NCBI RefSeq assembly: GCF_037076355.1
Contig: NZ_AP026968.1
Location: 2,248,501 to 2,312,500, forward strand
Origin: Streptococcus parapneumoniae
GTDB lineage: Bacteria > Bacillota > Bacilli > Lactobacillales > Streptococcaceae
DNA length: 64,000 bases
Direction: 5' to 3'
Under the pieces are notes generated by a model. That model saw nothing but the letters and a program-made list of their open reading frames with translations, did no database searches and had not been told where the DNA came from. Shown in pieces: positions 8,157-16,604 of the stretch. Every line of letters begins with the position of its first letter. Positions within the stretch are counted from its first letter, which is position 1. The position numbers and the translations under genes were made by a program.

Positions 8157-8813
8157 ATGCTAAACAAAAATAATAACCAAACTCATTACGGACATGGAAA
8201 TCAATACATCGATCAAAGTGTTACAACAAATATATTTTTAACATACGGTGATCCTCAACCTAGTAGCTCATCAGATAATTCAGGTATGTGGATTATCATT
8301 TTTCTAGTAATTGCACTATCTCTAGGAAACTTACTTCTAGGTTTTATTCAAGAACATAAACAAGTAATTACTATGACTCAAATCATTCTACTTATCGTTG
8401 TCAATTGCTATGTTTATTTCAAATCAAAAGACATGAAACTACTAATCACTGAAATGGTTCCTTCTGTCCTAAGTACTCTAACGACAATATTCTCAGTTAG
8501 TAATCAAATCCCAGCTAATTTTCAATCAATATTGGATAAGATGAGTACAAATCCCGATTTATCCTCTTGGAAAACTGCTGTAAATAGTTTTTTCAGTAGC
8601 TTAATACCAAAAGCTTTCGAACTTTTATCGGATTATCCTAGCTATAATATAGTTCTTACCGCTTTCTATATCATTTTAGTCCTATCAACCATTCTTAGCC
8701 CTTTGTTGATTGGATTTAATGCATTCTTTAGGAAATCTATTAAGAACTCTCTCACTTATGTATTCACTATCGCCTATTGGATTTTTTTCTTTGTTTTAAA
8801 AATGATTCAATAA
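8157..8813 (+). CDS. Membrane protein of unknown function with N-terminal HGNQY motif
   Basis: 218 residues. The N-terminus is polar (YGHGNQYIDQS, then a serine-rich stretch). Hydrophobic segments follow at about 44-63, 69-88, 162-185 and 196-215, separated by a ~70-residue soluble loop. I do not recognise the family. A GGAGGTG ribosome site lies 4 nt before the ATG. The gene points away from the double-HTH regulator and its 3' end overlaps the antisense gene at 8767-8967 by 47 bp. A regulator plus divergent membrane protein is a layout seen in immunity, toxin and exclusion cassettes, but nothing here proves such a role. Confidence 0.75.
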   Translation: MLNKNNNQTHYGHGNQYIDQSVTTNIFLTYGDPQPSSSSDNSGMWIIIFLVIALSLGNLLLGFIQEHKQVITMTQIILLIVVNCYVYFKSKDMKLLITEMVPSVLSTLTTIFSVSNQIPANFQSILDKMSTNPDLSSWKTAVNSFFSSLIPKAFELLSDYPSYNIVLTAFYIILVLSTILSPLLIGFNAFFRKSIKNSLTYVFTIAYWIFFFVLKMIQ

Positions 8814-8967
8814 CCGTACAGCAATAAATTAAGGCGGTTACAGTTAAACTAATTAGTATTAAGGACAATAAAGTTTGACCTCCACCTACCAACCTAATCA
8901 TAAATAAAGCGTAACCTAAAAAAGTATACATGGTCACTTTAGTAAATATTTTTACTAATGGTTTCAT
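8767..8967 (-). CDS. Small two-helix membrane protein
   Basis: 66 residues with two hydrophobic segments (about 9-28 and 32-53) and a basic C-terminus (KQRKKSNRR). The start has a perfect AAGGAGG ribosome site, which argues that it is real although it overlaps the neighbour's 3' end by 47 bp on the other strand. Function unknown. Confidence 0.6.
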   Translation of the reverse strand: MKPLVKIFTKVTMYTFLGYALFMIRLVGGGQTLLSLILISLTVTALIYCCTVIESFLKQRKKSNRR

Positions 8968-8980
8968 TTGTTTCCTCCTT

Positions 8981-9005
8981 AACCTGGTTAGATGCCAGGT
9001 TTTTT
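8981..9005 (+). terminator. Intrinsic terminator on the plus strand
   Basis: AACCTGG, 7-nt loop, CCAGGTT and a run of T on the plus strand only. It would end the transcript of the 8157 gene after that transcript has crossed the whole 66-residue gene in antisense. On the minus strand the same hairpin sits directly before the ribosome site of that gene. Confidence 0.65.
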
Positions 9006-9047
9006 GATATTAACAAAGTGTAGAATTAAGATATATCATTTATTTTC

Positions 9048-9416
9048 CTACACATACCCCATCAATTCTGGATTAAACTCTAGAGTCAACCACAGGGATT
9101 CATCATAAGTCAGTTGGCTAGTTTGTCCCCATGTTCCATCTCTCGCTCTCCTGGAGTACGGATAAGTGCCAAACTTAATTCTAGGCTTTAGTTCATGAAT
9201 AACATCATCTTTAATAACTTCCCAAAGTAGACTAGAGGGCTTATAATAATACCCTTTCACAAGCCAAACTCTATTGAGGTCATCGTATGAAGATACCTTT
9301 TCTTCAGAATTTCCTTCAGAGACAAGATCAACTATATTTTCATTCTCATTAAGATCTATTACATCGAAAATTTCTAACGAATCAATATCCATAATAATTT
9401 CAATATTATCTGACAT
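9048..9416 (-). CDS. Hypothetical acidic protein
   Basis: 122 residues. The N-terminal 45 residues are very acidic (IMDIDSLEIFDVIDLNENENIVD). The rest has many aromatics (VWLVKGYYYKPSSLLW, RARDGTWGQTSQLTYDESLWLTLEF). AAGGGGA ribosome site. No recognised family; probably accessory. Confidence 0.65.
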   Translation of the reverse strand: MSDNIEIIMDIDSLEIFDVIDLNENENIVDLVSEGNSEEKVSSYDDLNRVWLVKGYYYKPSSLLWEVIKDDVIHELKPRIKFGTYPYSRRARDGTWGQTSQLTYDESLWLTLEFNPELMGYV

Positions 9417-9444
9417 TTTTCCCCTTTATTTAATTTTGACAACG

Positions 9445-9473
9445 AAAAAAGAGAACGGATTTTCTCGTTCTCT
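9445..9473 (-). terminator. Intrinsic terminator, minus strand
   Basis: AGAGAACG/CGTTCTCT stem followed on the minus strand by six T. It isolates the 122-residue gene from minus-strand transcription coming from the toxin-like locus. Confidence 0.7.
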
Positions 9474-9527
9474 ACATTTATTTATATGCTATCTACATTT
9501 CTCAAAACTCTAGACACTTACGTGAGG

Positions 9528-9556
9528 TTGATGATCTAAATTTATTGTGGTATACT
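9528..9556 (+). promoter_or_regulatory. Strong promoter of the toxin-like peptide gene
   Basis: -35 TTGATG, 17-bp spacer ending TGG, -10 TATACT (extended -10). The expected start near 9563 immediately precedes a stem-loop (ATCGG/CCGAT, 9566-9578). Confidence 0.75.
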
Positions 9557-9565
9557 ATTTTTGTC

Positions 9566-9604
9566 ATCGGTTACCGATTACGTTCCTTACAGTTCGTGAA
9601 AGGA
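9566..9604 (+). promoter_or_regulatory. Structured leader of the toxin-like mRNA
   Basis: A 5'-terminal stem-loop (ATCGG-TTA-CCGAT, 9566-9578) is followed by TCCTT (9584-9588), which can pair with AAGGA (9600-9604) of the Shine-Dalgarno sequence and hide it. A 5' helix plus Shine-Dalgarno sequestration is described for the Fst toxin mRNA of the par locus; the parallel here is inference. Confidence 0.5.
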
Positions 9605-9611
9605 GGTGAAA

Positions 9612-9627
9612 CTAATGAGCCTTATCC
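9612..9627 (+). repeat. Direct repeat copy 1, over the toxin start codon
   Basis: CTAATGAGCCTTATCC spans the start codon and first codons of the peptide gene. Copy 2 (11226-11241) differs at one base and is transcribed in antisense as the 5' end of the candidate antitoxin RNA. Confidence 0.8.
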
Positions 9628-9695
9628 CAGAGCTCATTCTTACTATTATGGCAGACGTTATAGCAGGAATTATCCTATATTTCGTGGCTCTATAA
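9615..9695 (+). pseudogene. Type I toxin-like small hydrophobic peptide, interrupted by an IS
   Basis: ATG 9615 has a near-perfect AAAGGAGGTGA ribosome site. The present frame encodes 26 residues (MSLIPELI ... ILYFVAL), the last two codons and the stop coming from the IS end. Removing the IS and one copy of its 8-bp target duplication restores a 32-codon gene that continues from residue 24 into 11108-11132 and ends YFVCKWLDGKK-stop. One membrane helix followed by a W-containing charged tail, with its own strong promoter, a structured leader, and a convergent antisense RNA and terminator downstream, is the layout of Fst/Ldr-type type I toxins. The truncated form keeps the helix but loses the KWLDGKK tail. 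Confidence 0.75.
9678..9685. repeat. Target-site duplication, left copy
   Basis: TATTTCGT directly abuts the left IS end. The identical 8 bp are at 11100-11107. Eight bp is the usual duplication of ISL3-family elements. Confidence 0.93.
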
Positions 9696-11099
9696 TATTT
9701 GTAGTGGGTAAATCCCCTATAGATATTATGGAGCCTATTTTGTTGTAGAAAAAAAGTTCCATAAGATCTATAATGAAAAGCGACAAAACCATCATTAGAA
9801 AGAATCATATGGAACAATTACATTTTATCACAAAATTACTAGACATTAAAGACCCTAATATCCAAATTATGGATGTTGTTAATATGGATACCCACAAAGA
9901 AATCATTGCTAAACTAGATTGTGAGGCCCCATCTTGCCCTGAGTGCGGAAGTCAAATGAAGAAATATGATTTTCAAAAACCTTCTAAAATTCCTTATCTT
10001 GAAACGACTGGTATGCCTACTAGAATTCTCCTTAGAAAGCGTCGATTCAAGTGCTATCACTGTTCAAAAATGATGGTCGCCGAAACCTCTCTCGTCAAGA
10101 AAAATCACCAAATCCCTCGTATTATCAACCAAAAAATTGCGCAAAAATTGATTGAAAAGTCTTCTATGACCGATATTGCTCATCAGCTGGCTATTTCAAC
10201 TTCAACTGTCATTCGTAAGCTCAATGATTTCCGTTTTAAGTCTGATTTTTCTTACCTCCCTGAGATTATGTCCTGGGACGAGTACGCCTTTACAAAGGGA
10301 AAGATGAGCTTTATTGCGCAAGATTTTGACAAGCTCAATATCATCACTGTTCTTGAGGGTAGAACACAAGCTATCATCCGAAATCACTTTCTGCGCTACG
10401 ATAGAGCCGTTCGTTGTCAGGTGAAAATCATTACTATGGATATGTTTAACCCCTACTATGACTTGGCTAAACAGCTTTTTCCAAACGCTAAAATCGTGTT
10501 GGATCGTTTCCATATTGTCCAACACATGAGCCGTGCTATGAGTCGTATGCGTGTCCAAATCATGAATCAGTTTCATCGAAAATCCCATGAATACAAGGCT
10601 ATCAAACGCTACTGGAAACTCATCCAACAAGATAGTCGGAAACTCAGCTATAAACGTTTTTATCGCCCTACTTTTCGCATGCACTTGACGAATAAAGAAA
10701 TTCTAGACAAGCTTTTGAGCTATTCAGAAGACTTGAAACATCACTACCATCTCTATCAACTCTTGCTTTTTCACTTTCAGAATAAGGAACCGGATAAATT
10801 TTTCGGGCTCATTGAGGACAATCTAAAGCAGGTTCATCCTCTTTTTCAGACTGTCTTTAAAACCTTCCTCAAGGATAAAGAGAAAATTGCCAACGCCCTT
10901 CAACTACCCTATTCCAACGCCAAACTGGAAGCCACCAATAATCTCATCAAACTTATCAAGCGCAATGCCTTTGGATTTCGGAACTTTGAAAACTTCAAAA
11001 AACGGATTTTTATCGCTCTGAATATCAAAAAAGAAAGGACGAAATTTGTCCTTTCTCGAGCTTAGCTTTTCTTCAACCCACTACAGTTGACAAAGAGCC
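9686..11099 (+). mobile_element. ISL3-family insertion sequence (IS1167-like), complete
   Basis: 1414 bp. The terminal inverted repeats begin GGCTCT and share TGTAGTGGGT at positions 15-24 (left 9686-9709; right complement of 11076-11099), flanked by a perfect 8-bp duplication. It encodes one full-length transposase. Size, ends and duplication length all fit the ISL3 family. The intact gene and exact duplication suggest a recent, possibly still active insertion. It lies within the toxin-like peptide gene. Confidence 0.93.
9809..11065 (+). CDS. ISL3-family transposase
   Basis: I start at ATG 9809 (MEQLHFITKLLDI, 418 residues) as usual for the family; an in-frame start at 9773 also exists. A zinc finger (CPECGS ... 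CYHC) lies in the first ~95 residues, a HTH (SMTDIAHQLAISTSTVIRKL) at about 120-150, then a DDE core with conserved stretches SWDEYAF, ITMDMF and KIVLDRFHIV and the late SNAKLEATNNLIKLIKRNAFGFRNFENFKKRI. The frame is open throughout, with no frameshift. Confidence 0.95.
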   Translation: MEQLHFITKLLDIKDPNIQIMDVVNMDTHKEIIAKLDCEAPSCPECGSQMKKYDFQKPSKIPYLETTGMPTRILLRKRRFKCYHCSKMMVAETSLVKKNHQIPRIINQKIAQKLIEKSSMTDIAHQLAISTSTVIRKLNDFRFKSDFSYLPEIMSWDEYAFTKGKMSFIAQDFDKLNIITVLEGRTQAIIRNHFLRYDRAVRCQVKIITMDMFNPYYDLAKQLFPNAKIVLDRFHIVQHMSRAMSRMRVQIMNQFHRKSHEYKAIKRYWKLIQQDSRKLSYKRFYRPTFRMHLTNKEILDKLLSYSEDLKHHYHLYQLLLFHFQNKEPDKFFGLIEDNLKQVHPLFQTVFKTFLKDKEKIANALQLPYSNAKLEATNNLIKLIKRNAFGFRNFENFKKRIFIALNIKKERTKFVLSRA

Positions 11100-11107
11100 T
11101 ATTTCGT
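11100..11107. repeat. Target-site duplication, right copy
   Basis: TATTTCGT, identical to 9678-9685. The bases that follow resume the interrupted peptide frame. Confidence 0.93.
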
Positions 11108-11132
11108 TTGCAAATGGCTAGATGGTAAGAAG
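11108..11132 (+). pseudogene. 3' remnant of the interrupted toxin-like peptide gene
   Basis: Read in the frame restored by IS removal, this stretch completes V24 and encodes CKWLDGKK followed by TAG. It has no start of its own and is silent as long as the IS is present. Confidence 0.75.
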
Positions 11133-11182
11133 TAGACCGAGTGACTAGCCTATCAACACCCGTTAAATCGCTAAGATACGTC

Positions 11183-11219
11183 AAAAAAGCCCTTAACTAT
11201 GGCAGTAGTTAGGGGCTTT
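11183..11219. terminator. Bidirectional terminator of the toxin-antitoxin-like locus
   Basis: AAAGCCCTTAACTA, 6-nt loop, TAGTTAGGGGCTTT (one G-U pair). Six T follow on the minus strand, so it ends the antisense RNA well; on the plus strand the T tract is shorter. A shared terminator between convergent toxin mRNA and antitoxin RNA is typical of par/Fst loci. Confidence 0.8.
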
Positions 11220-11225
11220 GGTGTT

Positions 11226-11241
11226 CTAATGAACCTTATCC
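11226..11241 (-). repeat. Direct repeat copy 2, in the antisense RNA gene
   Basis: CTAATGAACCTTATCC on the plus strand, 15 of 16 identical to the toxin start region at 9612-9627. Confidence 0.8.
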
Positions 11242-11250
11242 ATTAACTAT

Positions 11251-11279
11251 ATTCTAGCATATAAGCCCAGATATTTCAA
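11251..11279 (-). promoter_or_regulatory. Promoter of the candidate antitoxin RNA
   Basis: Minus strand: TTGAAA, 17-bp spacer ending TGC, TAGAAT (extended -10). It has no protein gene downstream, which supports a small RNA. Confidence 0.75.
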
Positions 11280-11303
11280 GAGTTTTATTTATTTTTTAAA
11301 GTT

Positions 11304-11411
11304 CTATAGTAGATTGAATCTGGAATAATACGTCACGACTTCTAAAATATTGCTAAAAATTGATTTGACTTTCCTAATAGATTTATTCAAATCTTATTTC
11401 ATTTCTCTATA
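11304..11411. repeat. RUP element
   Basis: About 108 bp beginning CTATAGTAGATTGAATCT and ending TTATTTCATTTCTCTATA. It matches the RUP repeat of pneumococci as I remember it (TTTCTAACAA-like core, AGAAGT segment, CTATAG end), in reverse orientation. RUP is thought to be mobilised by IS630-Spn1. Confidence 0.75.
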
Positions 11412-11445
11412 AAAAGTCTATAATGAAGTTAGCCATCTAATATCT

Positions 11446-11476
11446 AAAAACCGACTAGCTCTTATGAACTAGTCGA
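11446..11476 (-). terminator. Terminator of the adc operon
   Basis: CGACTAG/CTAGTCG stem with a 10-nt loop, then GTTTTTAG on the minus strand, directly after the adcA stop. Confidence 0.75.
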
Positions 11477-11483
11477 TTTCTCA

Positions 11484-12989
11484 TCAATGCGCCAACATTT
11501 CTTGGGCGATTTCTTGTCCAGATAGGTTATCTGGGTAGTAGGTTGGCCAGTTATCCATTTCTTCAAAGAGGGCTTCTTGGCTTGTTCCTCCAAAGAAAAT
11601 ATGGAAATGTTCTGCCTTAACTGGGGCGATATTGTGGTCACTAAACTGAACATACTTGAACTGTCCAGCGTCCGCATCTGTCGCTTCAAAAAGGAAGCGC
11701 ACGCCACGATTGCCTTTCTTGTAAGTTAAGATTTTCTTACCAACATACTTGTAAGTATATTTCTTACTTTGTCCACCTTGAACAAATTCCATAGTATTAT
11801 CAGTAATGTTGATCTTAGTGACATCTGTCTGATAGCCTTTTGTATAGTAGGCCTTGTACTCAGCCTGAGTCATCTTACCAGTCAACTTAGCCTTGTAGTC
11901 AAAGACTTGATCAAACGTGCCATCTTCAAGGAAAGGATAAACTGATTGCCAGTTACCTGCATAGTCACTCAAGGTGCGGTCCTTGACGTCTGCATCCTCA
12001 AAGTAACCATTTTGGACTGTCTTCGTATCTTCTTCCTTTTCAGGCTCAATTGCTGGGCCTTCTTGGTCTGTTGTTTGTTTCAAAGCTTTGAGGTTTTTCT
12101 CCATGATAGAGATATAATTTTCTCCCGCCTTGGTGTCCTCTTCTGTCAGACTTTCTAAAGGATTAAGGACATCAGTTTTGACACCTGCTTCTTTTGAAAG
12201 TGTATTAGCAAGAGCTTGTGAGGCATTTTCTTCAAAGTAGATATAGGCGATTTTATTTTTCTTGACGTACTCTGTCAATTCTGCCAAACGTGCAGCTGAT
12301 GGTTCTGCATCTGGAGAGAGACCTGAGATTGCGACTTGTTTGAGTCCATAGTCCAAGGCCAGATAGTTAAAGGCTGCGTGTTGCGTTACAAAGCTCTTTT
12401 GTTTGGCTTGAGACAAACCTTCTGCATAAGCCTTATCCAAGGCTTGCAATTTTTCGATATAGGCAGATGCGTTCTTTTCAAAGGTCTCTTTTTTATCAGG
12501 ATAATCTGCTGATAAACTGTCGCGGATGTGCTCTACAAGTTTAATGGCACGAACTGGTGATAACCAAACATGGGGGTCAAACTCATGGTGATGACCTTCT
12601 TCTCCATGGTCATGGTCTCCCTCTTCTTCCTCACCACCTGGCAAGAGCAACATATCGCCTGTCGCCTTGATGGTTTTCACCTTTTTCTTATCCAAGGTAT
12701 CTAGCAATTTAGGGACCCACGTTTCCATGTTTTCATTTTCATAAACGAAGGTGTCTGCGTCTTGGATTTTAGCAACCGCCTTGGCAGACGGTTCATATTC
12801 ATGGGGTTCTGTCCCAGCACCGATGAGGAGTTCTACATTAGCAGTATCTCCTGCGACTTGCTTGGTAAATTCATAGACAGGATAAAAGGTTGTCACGATA
12901 TTGAGTTTGCCATCTGCCTGTTTTTGATGGGAACAAGCCACTAAAAACAAGGCACATAGACTGGCTAGTAATAAGCTAATTTTTTTCAT
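11484..12989 (-). CDS. adcA: Zinc-binding lipoprotein AdcA (ZnuA plus ZinT domains)
   Basis: 501 residues. Lipobox LVAC with the lipidated Cys at 19. A ZnuA-like domain (about 28-310) carries the histidine/acid-rich loop GDHDHGEEGHHHEFDPHVW. A C-terminal ZinT domain (about 330-501) ends in HNIAPVKAEHFHIFFGG. AdcA captures Zn2+ outside the membrane and delivers it to AdcB/AdcC. It is the last gene of adcRCBA, 9 bp after adcB. The two-domain form is typical of pneumococcal AdcA. Confidence 0.97.
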   Translation of the reverse strand: MKKISLLLASLCALFLVACSHQKQADGKLNIVTTFYPVYEFTKQVAGDTANVELLIGAGTEPHEYEPSAKAVAKIQDADTFVYENENMETWVPKLLDTLDKKKVKTIKATGDMLLLPGGEEEEGDHDHGEEGHHHEFDPHVWLSPVRAIKLVEHIRDSLSADYPDKKETFEKNASAYIEKLQALDKAYAEGLSQAKQKSFVTQHAAFNYLALDYGLKQVAISGLSPDAEPSAARLAELTEYVKKNKIAYIYFEENASQALANTLSKEAGVKTDVLNPLESLTEEDTKAGENYISIMEKNLKALKQTTDQEGPAIEPEKEEDTKTVQNGYFEDADVKDRTLSDYAGNWQSVYPFLEDGTFDQVFDYKAKLTGKMTQAEYKAYYTKGYQTDVTKINITDNTMEFVQGGQSKKYTYKYVGKKILTYKKGNRGVRFLFEATDADAGQFKYVQFSDHNIAPVKAEHFHIFFGGTSQEALFEEMDNWPTYYPDNLSGQEIAQEMLAH

Positions 12990-12998
12990 CTTAGTCTC

Positions 12999-13805
12999 CT
13001 ATTTGATAAAACGTCTTACTAAACTAATTAGCAAGAAAACAGTTACAAAAATAATAGTAATACTTGCACTTGCAGGTGTTTCTGCATAGTAGGAAATGTA
13101 AAGTCCTGCTACCATTCCCAAAAATCCAATAGCACTGGCAAGCAACATAACCGATTTAAAGTTTTTCCCCAGACGCAGGGCAATACTCGCTGGCAAGACC
13201 ATAATGGTCGATACCAGAAGAGCTCCCGCAGCAGGAATCATAAGGGCAATGGCCACCCCCGTCACCATGTTAAAAAGAATAGACATGGTACGAACGGGCA
13301 AGCCATCCACAAAGGCCGTATCCTCATCAAAGGTCAAGATATACATAGGACGAAGGAAGAGGAAGGTCAAAATCAAAACAACTGCCGCAATGACAAAGAG
13401 GGAAATAACCTGCTCTTCGCTGATAGTCACAATTGAACCAAAAAGATACTGGTCCAAACTCATAGAACTTGAGCTTTTACCCTTGCTCATGACAATCAGA
13501 GAAACAGCCAGACCCGTTGACATGAGGATTGCTGTCCCGATTTCCATAAAGCTCTTATAAACCGTACGGAGATACTCCAGAAAGACAGCCGCAATCAAGA
13601 CAATAGCAATCGTAGAAACAGTCGGAGAAATCCCCAGAACCAGACCAAAGGCTACACCTGAAAGCGAGACGTGGCTGAGGGTATCACTCATCAAACTCTG
13701 ACGACGCAAGATAAGGAAGGTTCCAAGAACTGGCGAGAAAAGACTCATAGCAATAACCGCCAGAAAGGCGCGTTGCATAAAGTCATAAGATAATAAACTA
13801 AGCAT
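12999..13805 (-). CDS. adcB: Zinc ABC transporter permease AdcB
   Basis: 268 residues from [14 protein letters not shown], an ABC-3 family permease with about 8-9 membrane helices. I use ATG 13805 because AGGAGGTG lies just before it; a longer frame to 13829 would start inside adcC without such a site. The start overlaps the adcC stop by 8 nt, implying coupled translation. Confidence 0.96.
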   Translation of the reverse strand: MLSLLSYDFMQRAFLAVIAMSLFSPVLGTFLILRRQSLMSDTLSHVSLSGVAFGLVLGISPTVSTIAIVLIAAVFLEYLRTVYKSFMEIGTAILMSTGLAVSLIVMSKGKSSSSMSLDQYLFGSIVTISEEQVISLFVIAAVVLILTFLFLRPMYILTFDEDTAFVDGLPVRTMSILFNMVTGVAIALMIPAAGALLVSTIMVLPASIALRLGKNFKSVMLLASAIGFLGMVAGLYISYYAETPASASITIIFVTVFLLISLVRRFIK

Positions 13806-14502
13806 GGCCCACCTCCTGGTCATTCTCATGAACGTTGAAACAACGCCATGGCGAGTCTTGGTTACGGACTAGATGAATATTGCGGTCCGCATAATCCTTA
13901 ACTTCTTCAGGATCATGGGTAATCATCAAAACAGCCTTGCCATGATGATGGGCGCTGTGGTGCATGAGTTCGTAAAATTCATTTTTACTTCCTGCATCCA
14001 TCCCCGTTGTCGGCTCATCTAGGATAAACACATCAGGGTCAGAAGCAAACATACGCGCAATCACCGCTCTCTGTTTTTGCCCCCCAGAGAGAGACCCCAA
14101 GCGTTTGTCTCGGTGTTCCCACATGCCAACTGAATCCAGACTGGCCTTGATATGCTCCTCATCATGAGCATTCAAGCGACGGAACCAACCCTTTCGCGGA
14201 TAGCGACCCGACTTGACAAATTCATAAACCGTACTTGGAAAACCCGCATTAAAACTAGCAATCTGTTGAGGAAGGTAAGCTATTCTCAATTTCTTACCCT
14301 GGGCATTTGTCTTTGAAATGGTCACCTTACCAATGCGTGGTTGGAGGATTCCAAGACTGGCCTTGATCAGTGTCGTCTTAGCAGCCCCATTTTCCCCTGT
14401 CAAGGTAACAAATTCCCCACTATCAACACTATAATTGATATGTTCAAGAACGGGCTCCTTATCATAATAGAAGGATAAATCCTCTACCGTAATGTATCTC
14501 AT
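13798..14502 (-). CDS. adcC: Zinc ABC transporter ATPase AdcC
   Basis: 234 residues. Walker A is GENGAAKTT (Ala where most ABC ATPases have Gly), signature LSGGQKQR, Walker B VFILDEP, switch His in MITHDPEE. It energises AdcB. The start overlaps the adcR stop (TAATG). Confidence 0.96.
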   Translation of the reverse strand: MRYITVEDLSFYYDKEPVLEHINYSVDSGEFVTLTGENGAAKTTLIKASLGILQPRIGKVTISKTNAQGKKLRIAYLPQQIASFNAGFPSTVYEFVKSGRYPRKGWFRRLNAHDEEHIKASLDSVGMWEHRDKRLGSLSGGQKQRAVIARMFASDPDVFILDEPTTGMDAGSKNEFYELMHHSAHHHGKAVLMITHDPEEVKDYADRNIHLVRNQDSPWRCFNVHENDQEVGHA

Positions 14503-14942
14503 TATTTGATTTCTCCTACTAAAGCAGTCAAAAACCGCTGGATCACTTTTTGTTCATTTGGAGTAAACTGAGTCGCCACTTGTTCATAGGTTAAAAGTGT
14601 GTGCTCATGGTGATGGTGGTGCTCCTCAGCAATTGGACGAGCCAAATCAGTCAACTGATAAAAAATCACACGCGCATCCTTAGGATCTTTAGATGTTTCC
14701 AACATCCCTTCCTTGACCAAAGACTTAATGGCCTTGGTAACTGCCGCCTGACTGACATTGAGGCGACGCGCCAATTCTGAATTTGTTAAAGATTCCTCCG
14801 ACAAGAGCATAAGAATGTGCTCCTGGGTATTAGTCAGGGCCACCTCGCTAGTGCAATGACCTATTAGGATTTCATGTTGGTTTTCCGCCTGCAAAATTAC
14901 CTCATTCAAAAAGGCATCAATATCCTTCGCTAGCTGTCTCAT
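14502..14942 (-). CDS. adcR: Zinc-responsive MarR-family repressor AdcR
   Basis: 146 residues. Winged helix at about 35-100 ([31 protein letters not shown]), with metal-binding histidines in EEHHHHHEH (about 107-113) and near the N-terminus (ENQHE, GHC). With zinc bound it represses adcRCBA and other zinc genes. First gene of the operon; its own promoter carries an AdcR box. Confidence 0.97.
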   Translation of the reverse strand: MRQLAKDIDAFLNEVILQAENQHEILIGHCTSEVALTNTQEHILMLLSEESLTNSELARRLNVSQAAVTKAIKSLVKEGMLETSKDPKDARVIFYQLTDLARPIAEEHHHHHEHTLLTYEQVATQFTPNEQKVIQRFLTALVGEIK

Positions 14943-15006
14943 ATCTGACTCCTTTCCTTCTGGACTTTTCTTTTTTAAGACAAAAATACTATTCTGTAGA
15001 ATTTTA

Positions 15007-15045
15007 TTTACCAGTTAATTATATCACAAGCAAAAAAAGAGTCAA
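15007..15045 (-). promoter_or_regulatory. adcR promoter with AdcR operator
   Basis: Minus strand: TTGACT (15040-15045), 16-bp spacer, TATAAT (15018-15023), then TTAACTGGTAAA (15007-15018), which matches the AdcR consensus TTAACYRGTTAA in 11 of 12 bases and touches the -10. This fits zinc autoregulation. Confidence 0.8.
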
Positions 15046-15082
15046 GAAAAAACGTAAAAATCGGCTTTATTCTTGAACTCTT
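15031..15082 (-). terminator. Terminator of the dlt operon
   Basis: AAGAGTTCAAGAA ... TTCTTGACTCTT (one bulged base) then a T run on the minus strand. The descending arm contains the -35 of the adcR promoter. Confidence 0.7.
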
Positions 15083-15091
15083 CTATATTAT

Positions 15092-16595
<1,504 letters not shown>

Positions 16596-16604
16596 TTATT
16601 TCCT

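Larger units (their letters stand above)
11183..11244 (-). ncRNA. Candidate antisense antitoxin RNA, about 62 nt
   Basis: A strong minus-strand promoter at 11251-11279 would start RNA near 11244, and the terminator ends it at about 11183. The 5' end reads GGATAAGGTTCATTAG after a few bases and is complementary, apart from one G-U pair, to the toxin mRNA over its start codon (9612-9627). The remainder is the terminator hairpin. Size and layout resemble RNA II of the par system. Not demonstrated; inference from sequence. Confidence 0.65.

Noticed and set aside
9587..9817. 76-codon minus-strand frame over the IS left end
   Set aside because: Crosses the IS boundary, so it cannot be an old gene, and it is antisense to the toxin-like peptide.
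10202..10684. 160-codon frame antisense to the transposase
   Set aside because: Shadow of the ISL3 transposase; no start signal.
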